Origin: Magnolia sinica
Taxonomy: Eukaryota > Streptophyta > Magnoliopsida > Magnoliales > Magnoliaceae
Assembly (NCBI RefSeq): GCF_029962835.1
Contig: NC_080582.1
Span: 25,738,032 to 25,802,031 of the forward strand
Direction of reading: 5' to 3'
Length of the DNA: 64,000 bases
The position numbers and the translations under genes are program-made. This document shows positions 21,492-31,997 of this stretch, piece by piece. The notes beneath the pieces were generated by a model that ran no database searches, was not told the origin of the DNA, and was given only the letters and a program-made list of their open reading frames with translations. The stretch's first letter is position 1; each line of letters begins with the position of its first letter.

Positions 21492-22130
21492 CCTGAAATT
21501 GAGCGAGGTAAAATGACAATTAAGTGAGCCTAGCATGAGAGGGAGCAAGGAAAACTGAAAATTGAGTGAGCATAGAATGAAATTGAGCGAGGAAAACTAA
21601 AAATAGAGTGAGCCTAGCATGAAATTGAGTGGAGCCACTAAGACTTGAAAATTTTCTGCACTTCAAGATAACATTAAACCTCGTACAATTTTCTTCAGTC
21701 GTAGGTCATCTGTTATAAAGAGCTTATCCTTCTCTACTAACCGAATTCCATTGCCAGAGGTAGTCCAAGAGGGCAGCTTGATTATTTTCTCAACCACTAC
21801 TAATTGCATTGAGGTGGTCGAGTAAGCTGACTCGAATTGAGCGGGGCAATCTAGAAATTGAGCAGGCCAAACTAGAAATTGAGCAGGGCAAGCATGAAAT
21901 TCAGCGGGGCAAACTGAAATTTAAGTGGGGCAAGCATGAAATTGAGCAGAGCAAACACGAATTTCATCGGGGCAAACTAAAAATTGAGCGGGGCAAGCAT
22001 GAATTTCAGCAGGGCAAACATGAAATTGAACAAGGCAAACTAGAAATTGAATAGGGCAAACAAGAAATTCAGCGAGGCAAACTGAAAATTGAGCGGGGCA
22101 AACATGAAATTCAGCAGGGAAAACTGGAAA
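21492..22130 (+). repeat. 21-bp arrays 2 and 3 (diverged, then regular)
   Basis: 21492-21650 holds diverged units ('gagcgaggaaaactgaaaat', 'gtgagcctagcatgaaattg'). 21651-21831 is unrelated AT-rich sequence. 21832-22130 is a regular array of the 21-bp unit on the plus strand, including the 'catgaatttcagc' variant. Confidence 0.8.
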
Positions 22131-22334
22131 CTGTACGTGTAAACTTGCCATAATACAGAACTCGATTAAATAATAAAGGACCGAGTACTCACGTTCCATA
22201 ATAGATGAGACTGATATTATGCTTTAGAAAATAAAGAGTAAGCAATGAACTAAGCTTATATGGATCAGGGCTTCAAAGATACAAATGACTTCATGTGGTG
22301 CTCACTAAATTCAGTGACACTATCTATCATGGAA

Positions 22335-22790
22335 TTGCGTGAGGCGAGCATGAAAATTGAGCAAGACAAGCATGAAAGTTCAGCGAGGCAAGCTAGAAAT
22401 TGAGGGAGGGAACCTAGACATTGAGTGGCGCAAACATGAAATTGAGTGGGGGAAACATGAAATTCAACAGGGCAAATTAGAAAATGATCGGGCAAACTTG
22501 ATTTTCAGCAGGGCAAACATGAAATTCAGCGGGGGAAACATGAAATTCAGCTGGGTAAACTAGAAAATCATCGGGGCAAACTTGATTTTCAGTAGGGGAA
22601 CATGAAATTCAGCAGGAAAAACTGAAAATTGAGCAGGGCAAACATGAAATTCAGTGGGGGAAATATGAAATTCAGTGGGGTAACTAGAAAATCAGCAGGA
22701 CAAACTAAAAAATCAGCGAGGCAAACAAGAAATTGAACAGGGCAAACTAGTAAATCAACGGGGCAAACATGAAAGCAAACTTGAGCCCAA
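22335..22790 (+). repeat. 21-bp degenerate tandem array 4
   Basis: Same unit family. Its start, from 'tatctatcatggaattgcgt' through 'gggagggaacctagacattg', parallels 19040-19130, so arrays 19055 and 22335 share a common ancestral border. Units of the 'gaaaatcatcggggcaaact' type alternate with the common form. Confidence 0.85.
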
Positions 22791-22985
22791 AAATCTTTTC
22801 AAACCACCATTTTAGTGTATACCTAGAGCTTGGGTTTGGGATTACAACAGAATATTCATCACCTGCAAAGATGAATTGAAAAACATATCAAACATAAAAT
22901 TCACAAGATAATCATAGTATACAAAATCAGAAATAATTGAAAACAATGTAGCATTTCATGAATTTGAACAAACTTCATATGAAAT
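22791..22985. other. Spacer between repeat arrays
   Basis: AT-rich, no gene or recognisable element. Confidence 0.5.
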
Positions 22986-23440
22986 TGATATAGAAATTGA
23001 GCGAGGAAATACCAAAAATTGAGCGAGACAAACTATAAAAATAAGCAAGGCAAACTGAAAATTGAGCGGGGCAAACTGGATATTAAGTGGGGCAAACTAG
23101 ATTTTCAGTGGGGCAAACTAGAAATTGAGCGGAGCAAACACGAAATTGAGCGGGGTAAACTAGAAATTGAGTGGGGCAAACATGAAATTCAATGGGGTAA
23201 ACTGAAAATTGAGCGAGGGAAACTAGAAAATCAACGGGGAAAACTGAAAATTGAGTAGGGCAAACATGAAATTGAGCAGGGCAAACTAGAAATTGAGTGG
23301 GGCAAACTAGAAATTCAGCGAGGCAAACTGAAAATTCAGCTGGGTAAACTGGAATTTAAGCGGGGCAAACTAGAAATTGAGCGGGGTAAACATGAAATTT
23401 AGCGAGACAAACATGAAATTGAGTGGGGGAAAAGATGCCA
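22986..23440 (+). repeat. 21-bp degenerate tandem array 5
   Basis: About 21 units of the same 21-bp family on the plus strand. It ends at 'gagtgggggaaaagatgcc'. Confidence 0.88.
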
Positions 23441-23531
23441 ACATTCAATTTGAATGAAATGTATTAAGATACCTGGTGTGTATATAGAATACCTCATAGA
23501 CCTGGTACAATGGATAAAATAGTGTCGATAT

Positions 23532-23672
23532 GGGGGAGTTTGGATCGTAAGTAACTTGATATAAGCTACCTATGCGTTAAGTAGCTTATCTTGGTTCCTA
23601 CTTCTCAAACTGAAGTGATTAAGTAACTTTAAGTAAAAAAGTTACTTATAATTGATCTTAAACCGACCCTAC
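23532..23672. mobile_element. Small MITE-like element (~140 bp)
   Basis: Left end 'gggggagtttggatcgtaag' and right end 'ttgatcttaaaccgacccta' are imperfect terminal inverted repeats, with a shared 'aagtaactt' inside both ends. The element contains 'gataagctac' and 'agtaacttt' blocks. No clear target duplication was found. A half copy is at 21300-21357. Confidence 0.55.
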
Positions 23673-24125
23673 ATTCAGCAGAACACTTTCTCTAGTTACA
23701 GTAGATAGAGCTTCAGGAAATGTGAAATTATCTGCAGTCAATTTGTACACCTCTTCCATATCCATCACAACTCCCAACAAATTGAACTCAGCGGTATAGC
23801 AACAAAACTTGTTTCCGTAGAATGTTTCATCAATGACAGGAAGGTTTGTTATTTGTAAAAGAGCTCCTGTAATGGATGGAAGGAAAACCGACCCAAATGG
23901 GGTTACATACCCTTTAGAGCTCTTCATCCATTCCCCCTTTTTCAGAGTTCTCAAAAAATCATCATCGACTTTCCCCCTCTTCTTTAAGTACCTAATAAAC
24001 TGCAGCAATAAAATTTCATGTTTGCTAGTAATTCTTGATGAAGGAAAAGATGTAACATGATTGATTATTATTCTACATACGTGCACTGACCCAAACCACA
24101 CCCCAATCAATTTCATCTTATCCAT
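23673..24125 (-). pseudogene. Host gene fragment resembling plant HSP90-like ATPase / sacsin-type protein
   Basis: Open minus-strand frame of about 150 codons (the frame formally ends at 23658, inside a MITE). It has no repeat character and looks like real protein: 'FLRTLKKGEWMKSSKGYVTP', 'GSVFLP', 'LLQITNLPVIDETFYGNKF', 'EFNLLGVVMDMEEVYKLTAD', 'NFTFPEALSTVTRESVLLNV'. From memory, plant proteins annotated as histidine kinase/DNA gyrase B/HSP90-like ATPase family have a similar run (WLKT..GYRSP...I.DLPFID..FYG...Y..EL..LGVVVDF...Y.L..DNL). The first ~35 residues do not resemble that family and may be intron; a 'ttgctgcag' acceptor-like site precedes 'FIRYLKKRGK'. The fragment is cut at its 3' end by the MITE. 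Family assignment is tentative; that it is a gene fragment is firmer. Confidence 0.55.
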
Positions 24126-25204
24126 GATTGATTATTAGTCTACATACATGATTGCTAGTAATTTTTATGCCTCTATTTTACTGGTAGGACAGATTGGAAG
24201 GGATTGGAAGGTAAAATCCCAGAATATGACGGGCACGCCAAACAGACTCGGTGAACCTGTCCCGGGTATAGCAATCCCATGGAGGTCCCGACCTTTGATC
24301 CAGGCATTAAGAAGGTCCCAACCTTTCCTCAAATCAATTTGCATCCCTAATATGCCCAAATATCTAGTCTGGACAACTAGATAGTCCAAATCTTCAACAC
24401 AGATGGTTGGAACTTAAGGCAGGATCCTCATACTCTTCAATCTACTAGCATAGAACTCTCTTCTTAAAGCATGGAAGTAGAGAGTTATAATCACATTTAC
24501 AATCTAGAAGGATTGAACTGATAATTGAATTTCAATCCTTGGCTGATTAGCTCATATGGTGGTATCCAAACTCTAGGTAAAATAGCAGTAAGAAATATGG
24601 ATTGAAATCACACTAATAATAACCCATGCCATGTATTGAAACTATAAAACTCTAAGCACAATAGCAGTAAGAAGCATCATATCTAAAGTACCTGAAGCCC
24701 CATCATGCTTGCAGCAGCAACACAGCTCAAGGACTAAAGAGTTCCAGTAATCTAAGCATACCTATCCATGCATTTGACGCAGACAAGGTAAGACTCTATG
24801 CAAACTCAATTACAAAGAAAAGAAGGCATGCAGTTAACATGACTACCTTAAAAACCTCAGTGTCATCAACATAAGAAATGCCAATTAGATATTCAAGACC
24901 CATTAGAAGTGCAGATCTGTTCTCTGAAGTGGATTCAAGTACTCGGATATGGGACTGCATAGGAAAAACACTATCAGAGTCACTAAGAAAGTTCCATCCA
25001 ATTACATGTCCAACAAACCAGTAAACATAAAAACGGGATATAATATTAAATCCAGTATGTTTGTCACTCTACGAACAGTAATGACCATAGCATTCATAAT
25101 TTGACAGACAAATGCAGGTTTTCGATTGAACACGAAGCTTTAAAACCAAAGGCTAGAGGAATGCATATCACTTCATATTTATCATACACTACTACCTTTA
25201 CAAC
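24126..25204. other. No gene seen; contains a Tourist-related MITE fragment
   Basis: 24191-24283 ('gggattggaaggtaaaatcc' to 'tagcaatcccatgg') matches the internal sequence of the Tourist-like MITE at 37822-38183. The rest (24290-25204) is unique-looking AT-rich DNA without a convincing ORF. It may be intron or flanking DNA of the captured fragment at 23673, but nothing shows this directly. Confidence 0.5.
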
Positions 25205-25815
25205 TAGAAAATGAGCAGGGCAAACTGAAATTTGAGTGGGGCAAACATGAAATTCCGCGGGGGAAGCTTCAATTTTAGCGGGGCAAACATGAATTTCACT
25301 GGGGCAAACGTGAAATTGAGCAGGGCAAAGTAGAAAATCATTTGGACAACATAAAATTGAGCGGGGCAAACTAGAAAATTAGCGGGGTAAACATGAAATT
25401 GAGCGGGGCAAACATGAAATTGAGCGGGGTAAACTGAAAATTGAGCGGAGGAAACATGAAATTGATCGGGGGAAACATAAAATTCAGCGGGGGAAACATG
25501 AAATTCAGCGGGGGAAGCATGAAATTCAGCAGGGCAAACATGAAATTGAGTGAGGTAAACATGAAATTCAACGTGGGAAATCTGAAATTCAACGGGGCAA
25601 ACATGAAATTGAGTGGGGCAAACTAGAAAATCAGCGGGGCAAACATGAAATCGAGCGGGGCAAACTAGAAATTAAGTGGGGCAAACATGAAATTGAGCGG
25701 GGCAAGTTAGAAATTCAGTGGGGTGAACATGAAATTAAGCGGGGCAAACATGAATTTCAGCGGGGCAAACTAAAAATTCAACGGGGCAAACATGAAATTG
25801 AGCGGGACAAACTTA
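25205..25815 (+). repeat. 21-bp degenerate tandem array 6
   Basis: About 29 units of the 21-bp family, mostly 'gcggggcaaacatgaaattg' type with AGCGGGGGAAACATGAAATTC variants. It ends with 'caaacttaacagataatttc' as array 1 does. ORFs called here on either strand are repeat artefacts. Confidence 0.9.
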
Positions 25816-25819
25816 ACAG

Positions 25820-25965
25820 ATAATTTCATGATGGACAACACCACATGATAATTTTGAATTGAACTTCTACTGTTGATCATTTTTTAGGGGCCACAGAAGT
25901 TTTGGATCACCCTTATAATTGTGTTTTCTATAAATCCATGTCTATATGATCTTATAAATAGGTTT
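25820..25965 (+). mobile_element. Left half of a MITE-like element split by the giant-LTR element
   Basis: Contains 'ttgaacttctactgttgatc', 'aggggccacagaagttttgg' and 'gatcttataaataggttt'. The text continues after the giant LTR insertion at 37605 ('gataacaaacaaacatcact', 'cactgtttaccatggta', 'aaaacagatggacggcgtgg'). The order matches the inverted reading of the element at 39121-39631, which is uninterrupted. Confidence 0.65.
25961..25965. other. Target site duplication GGTTT, left copy
   Basis: GGTTT directly precedes the left LTR end at 25966 and is repeated perfectly at 37600-37604 after the right LTR end. Confidence 0.85.
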
Positions 25966-27699
25966 TATCACACCCCAAACACGGAAACTGGGCTCACAAA
26001 ATTTTTGATCACCGAATCCAGTGCTGACAACCTCCGTAGTACCACATTCTCGGCACCCAACGTCCATATGCTAGATTTCGATCTTAGGATCATACAAGGA
26101 GGATTTTCCAATGTATATTTTACTCATAATATGCATAACCACAAGTATACCCAAATCACAAAGGCAACATCATCATCATATATCCACTAATATAAACATT
26201 TGCATACAATGCTGAAAGGAAAATACATATATCAAAATCAAAGTTCCAGAAGACCGCTGCACGCTCCATGCTCAACGCTGCTGTAACCTAACGCCACCTG
26301 CACACATCTATCGTGCATAAGCTTATAGAAAGCTTAGTGGATGGTGAAAGTGTGTGAGTAGTATATGCATGCTCAGAATATAATATCAGAGTAAATAGAA
26401 ATACTGGTGAGTTCATAAATCATACAATATCAGAGTAATGCAAAAGTACTGACAAGTCCTATAGAAATATCATCAACCTAATCCAGGATATGCGATGAAA
26501 GGAAATAACAAGCCAATGTCATATGTTGAGAAAGTAATGTACGTCAGTTATGCAATACGGAGACATAATGAGTCAAATATCAGATGCCGATGATACAATA
26601 CTATACATAATTTTGAAGAACCACAATTACCATCAGCCTCATCTAGGTCATATGAATGCAGAAACATAGCAACCCAAAAATGTCATATGCCGAGGTTGTA
26701 AAACAACATGCAACATGTGGTGCGAATGAAATGACCAAGCTGTAGTGTGAAGTCGGGATGATAGTACGTGGTGTCGCAGGTTATGGGGCCTATCACAAAG
26801 GACTTCTATCCAAACTAGTCTCATACCTAAATTTGGATAGTCAGACTCAATGTGGTAAACTTCTGATCTCATGTTAGTAACACACCCTAACCGAAATCCT
26901 GGCCATTACGAAGGTACACGTAATAAATAGTTACACACCACCAGCCCGAGTGGATAATGAATGAATGAATGAATAAATATATAACTCATGCTCCACAAAT
27001 TAATATTGTACATCTCTGGGATCATCACCGGGGTCTAGTACACTCCAAGCTGGCTATCACCCTAGCCGGTCACGTAGCCAAGCGAGTGGAAAAGATCTCA
27101 CTATCCGCCTACCAGTAGTATACCAATGCCTATCCGGCTCGTCGATAGTGGACCCATTTAGGAGCTGGTCAAACTCAGCCTAGCTTATAGCTCCCTCACT
27201 CGGGCGAATAAGGCCACACCCCCTCCCAACCGACCACGACACAGTGGGAGACGCAGCCTACTAGTATTCGGTACTCAGGCGCTCATGTATCCACTCGGTC
27301 TAGACATTGGGGTATCTCCTGGCCTCGGAGGTTTAGGGACTTTCACCTATGGACATCCAAAGTGCCCAAATTCTCTAACCAAACATTTTTAGTGTCTCAT
27401 CTGGCCATCCACGACATGCCTGTGGAGGTCACAGCCCTGATGTCACTAGAGCATACAGTAATCAAAATCATACAATGCAAGATGCATGATTTATGTAGTC
27501 CAATCATGCATCAATCCTGCGCATATCATGTGCTCATGTGGGATAACTCCACCTATCAGGGAGTCTCAAAAACATCTGTATTATGACATATACAAGGGTC
27601 AATCACATCTCACAATAAATATGTAGATGATGCGTATGGCATGTATCATGATGCTATGCTGTCACATACTCATAATCGGTATTAGTAACCGGCATCAAG

Positions 27700-28080
27700 A
27701 ATCGGCCTCAATAATGTGGACATTTAACCAACATTGCCCCCAAGGAATGGCCCACATAGAGCTAAACATATAATGGGCCCACGACCTTACACAAAGGCCT
27801 AATATATAACACAATGGGCCTTACTCAAGGGCCACATATACATAACAGGTGGGCCCTACTCATGGGCCTCAAACACATGACATGTAGGCCCTACACATAA
27901 TTCTTGAATACTTCAAATGGGCTATGCATCATGTGCCTAACACATATCACAATGGGCCTTGCCCATAGGCCGCGAATACATCACAATGGGCCTTGTCACA
28001 TAGACCTCTTATTCATCACATTAGGCCTTAAACACGGGTTGCATATACATCACATAGGCTGAATACACATCACAATGACC
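27700..28080. repeat. GGGCC-type short tandem repeats, left LTR block 1
   Basis: Irregular units around 'acatcacaatgggccttrcc' with 25-31-bp spacing. The same block is at 33745-34215 in the right LTR, slightly longer there by about two units. Confidence 0.75.
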
Positions 28081-28960
28081 CTTAACTACGGGTCACAAAT
28101 ACATCATATAGGTCTCAAAAATTGGCCTTGGCAATCGAAATCATCCTCGATAATCGAAATCGGTCTCAACAATCAAAATCGACACTTAGAATCGGCCTCA
28201 ATACTTGGCCTTGACAATCAGAATCGGCCTATACAATCAGCCTCGACAATCGGAATTGGCCTCGATACTCTGCCTCGACAATCAGAATTGGCCTCGATAC
28301 TCGGTCTCGATAATCGGAATCAGCCTCGATAAATTGGAATCAGCCTTGATACTCGGCCCCGACAATCGGAATCGGTTTATACAATCGGCCTCGACAAATC
28401 GAAATTGGCCTAAATAATCGGCCTCGACAAATCAGAATCGGCGTCGATACTCGGCCTCGACAATCAGAATCGGCCTATACAATCGGTCTCGATAAATCGA
28501 AATCGACATATACAATCCACCTCAAAAAATCAGAATCGACCTCGATACTCAGCCTCGATAATTAGAATCGGCCTATACAATTGGCCTCGACAAATTAGAA
28601 TCGGCCTCGATACTCGGCCTCAACAATCAGAATCGGCCTATACAATCGGCCTCGAGAAATCGGAATCGGCCTCGATACTCGGCCTCGACAATCGGAATCG
28701 CCCTATACAATCAGCCTCGACAAATCGAAATCAGCCTCGACACTCGGCCTCGACAATCAGAATCGGCCTATATAATCAGCTTCGATAAATTAGAATCGGC
28801 CTATAAAATCAGCCATGACAAATCAGAATCGGCCTTGATACTTGGCCTCGACAAATTGATATCGGCCTATACAATCGGTCTCGACAAATCGGAATCGGCC
28901 TATACAATCGGCCTCGACAATCTGAATCGGAATCGACAATTGGTGAGAATGGGCCTAACA
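28081..28960. repeat. TCGGCC-type short tandem repeats, left LTR
   Basis: Alternating short modules: 'atcggcctcgacaatcgga', 'atcggcctatacaatcgg' and 'atcggcctcgatactcgg', degenerate. The counterpart at 34216-34905 is shorter (about 690 against 880 bp), so module number has changed since insertion. Confidence 0.8.
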
Positions 28961-28999
28961 AGGCCTAAGGGAAGGTCACAATGTGGACATCCAACCATC

Positions 29000-29815
29000 A
29001 TTACCCATCAATGTGGACATTCAACTAATATTGCACCCAAGGAGTTACCCACATAGGGTTAAACATATAATGGGCCCATGGCTTCACACGAGGGAAAAAA
29101 ATACAGCACCATGGGCCTCACTCAAGAGCTTAATACACATCACGATGGGCCTTTCACATGGGCCTAACATACATCACAATGGGCCTCATAGCCTGGCCCT
29201 CAAATGCACCATAATGAGCCTCATATAATCATAATGGGCCGCGTCACATGGGCCTAACACACATCACATGGGCTGCATCACATGGGCCTATATACATCAG
29301 ATGGGCCACGTCCCATGGGCCCCGAATACATCACGATGGGCCACAACCCATGGGCCCCAAGCACACCGTAATGGGCTTCTCACATGGGTCCATTATGTAT
29401 CACACCAAGGTGGGCCTCAACGGATGGCTATAAATACGTCACATTGGGCCTCATATACATCAAGTGGGCCACATCACATGGGCCTAATACATTGGATGGG
29501 CCACGTCCCATGGGCCCCGAATACATCACAATGGGCTACAACCCATGGGCCCCAAGCACATCGCAATGGGCCTCATCAAATGGGCCGTAAATGCATCATT
29601 ATAGGCCTCATACGTGGGCCTTATATGCAACAAGTGGGCCGCACTGCTTGGGCCTCATATGCATCAAATGGGCCACGTATTTGGGCCTTGAATACATCAT
29701 ATGGGTCACGTTATACGGGCTTAACAATACAACAGGCGGGCCTCGCACATGGGCCAAAATACATCATGGTGGGCCTCATGGATGGGCCGCACCAATGGGC
29801 TTTATGTAGATCAAA
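29000..29815. repeat. GGGCC-type short tandem repeats, left LTR block 2
   Basis: Units such as 'catgggcctaatacatc' and 'catcacaatgggccacaa'. The ~200-codon frames here and at 35200-35823 (right LTR) are repeat translations, rich in W, G, H and P from TGGGCC, and are not considered genes. Confidence 0.8.
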
Positions 29816-30579
29816 TAGGGCCCACCCTTGTGTATTTTTGAGATCCAACCTATTCATAAGTTAACATGGAGATAAATGAAACAAATATCAGCTTAATTGG
29901 AAACTACTGTGGCCCTTAGAAGTTTGAACGGTGGATGACACTATCCACTATTTAAATGGTGGGATCCACTTGAACTTTGGATTTGACTCACTCATTTTCC
30001 CATGCCATAAAATGATCTCACAAGTGGTTGGACGGTATGAATACACCGTGTGCATCATGGTGGGCCCCACCGTCCAAACAGTGGACGGTGTAGAAATACA
30101 TACATCAATGTGGGGCCTGCGGCTTGCTACTATACATGCAGCTAGCCGCACTTAAATAAGCAGAGGTGGGTCCCACGTAGGGCCCACCATCATGCATATA
30201 TTATATAATATGTATGATATAATATATATATATATAGATCAACGTGAATCCCACACGTGGGGTGGGTCCCACCCTCATGTATATATTTAATATATAATAT
30301 ATATTATATATCTAAGTCCAGGCCATTCAAGGCCTAGACAGATACATTCTTCAGGGGGTATCCCCACACGTGGGATGGGTCCCACCATCCTTGGACGATG
30401 GATGCACCACATGTGTGAGTTGTGGCCCATCTAATGGATGGACGGTGTGAATGGGTCCCATGGACTCTGCTGACGTTCAATGGCAGGGCAGCTGCCTAGC
30501 TATGTTGCACGTTGTAGCTCTAAATGAAACAGAGGTGGCTCCCACTTGATGGGCTACCCCCTCATATATATTATTATCA

Positions 30580-30621
<42 letters not shown>

Positions 30622-31599
30622 GATTTTTTGCAGCAGGCGAGTACACTTCACTACCAGTTTACACTTCACCGCTACCACCTCCACCGCCAGTTCATACTTC
30701 ACTGATAGCCACACCCTCCTTCAGCTATGTCCAGCATCCCTGGATGGACGGTGTGGATGTACACTTCATCAAGGTGGGTCCCACATGGCCCACTTGTTTT
30801 GGATCAGCCTGATATTTGTGTTTCTCCATAGCCAGGCTGACCTAAAAATCAGGAAGCGTGGCTGTTGGATGGTGGGCAGCAAAGTGGGCCAATCCTACTG
30901 GATGGACGGTCTGGATATTACATGCATCATCTGGTGGGCCACTCATCATAAAAGAAAAGGAAAGAGAGAGAGAGAAGCACCCACTTCAAGATCTTCCCCT
31001 TCAACTTCTACCCTTATGCTCTAATGCCCTTACGAAGCTTCCTCAACGGTAGAGATGATGCTATAAAGGCTGGATTGGTAAGGATCCAAGGTGGAAGAGG
31101 GGTAGATTTTTGGGATGGGTTGAACATCCATGGCTCTTGCAATGGGGAATGAGGAATAAAGAGGGAGGGAGAGAGAGATGAGAGAGAGAGAAGTTATGGC
31201 TTGACATGATAATGTAAGGCCATCATAAATGTCTAGGTAAGGGGAGGTGTTGACTTAAGAAGAGGAGCCATTATTACTTGTGTAAGGACATAACATCAAC
31301 CTCTTAGAGAATGGTGCCATATGGGTAGGTAGGTCCCGAAATGTGCGGTCCACAACCATTATAATGTGCGGGCCACAATTTAGGATCTAAGCGTCACATT
31401 GAAGCACGAGATGCGGCATTCGAACCGTGGCGACGACGCGGTCGTAACGGTACAAGATTTGAGTCAAGTTGACTCAGATTTATGAGATGCGACTCAAGGT
31501 CGTGCGCAAATACCGATTACAGGTCGTGGGTTGCCAGAATTCGACTGAGAGGACTGCGAAAGCCTATGGAACAGTATAGGCTAGGATACAGGCCTCACA

Positions 31600-31997
31600 G
31601 CTCTCCCCTCCTAATAAAAATTTCATCCTTGAAATTTACTATCACGCACGATAAGGCAAGGGAAGAGGAAGCATCGTCATATACATATGTCAAGGCACAA
31701 TCAGTTTATAAAAGGATGAAGATTGTGCTCTCTATTCCCAACCTCGCACTTCCAAGATGCATCATCAACACTATGGTGACCCTTGCTGAACCTCGGATCG
31801 GAAACGATCGAAACTAGGATACTATGCAGCCTTACAACCTCAATGGTAGGGATCTATATAAAAAAAATCTCTAAGTTATTCGAACATGGGGATTTAACCA
31901 TTCTAAGTTCTTAACAATCATAGAGTGAAGGGTAGCTATTAGTAGATATGTGATGTTATCTTTAGGTATTCCCAAGTTATACTCTAATACCAACTTC
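31600..31997 (-). other. Internal region of the giant-LTR element
   Basis: Only 398 bp and no ORF of note. The polypurine tract (complement of 'gctctcccctcc', 31600-31611) adjoins the left LTR. The PBS complement 'actctaatacca' is at 31981-31992, 5 nt from the right LTR. The placement of both cis signals fixes the orientation as minus. Confidence 0.85.
31981..31992 (-). promoter_or_regulatory. Primer-binding site, initiator-Met tRNA type
   Basis: Minus strand TGGTATTAGAGT; the canonical initiator-Met site is TGGTATCAGAGC (two differences). It lies 5 nt from the LTR end. Confidence 0.8.

Larger units (their letters stand above)
25966..31599 (-). repeat. 3' LTR of the giant-LTR element (left copy)
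   Basis: 5634 bp, aligning end to end with 31998-37599. In plus-strand order it contains a ~1.6-kb unique part (25966-27690), GGGCC-type repeats (27700-28080), TCGGCC-type repeats (28081-28960), more GGGCC-type repeats (29000-29815), a MITE-like block with 'gggccccaccgtcc' (29843-30180), AT-rich tracts, a (TTA)n run (about 30571-30621), GA-rich tracts and a GC-richer end. No credible protein-coding gene. Confidence 0.85.

Noticed and set aside
18339-25626. ORFs of 60-120 codons on both strands over the 21-bp arrays (7-residue repeats such as RGKHEIE or FAPLNFM)
   Set aside because: The repeat period is a multiple of three, so frames stay open without selection. Both strands and several frames are open at once.
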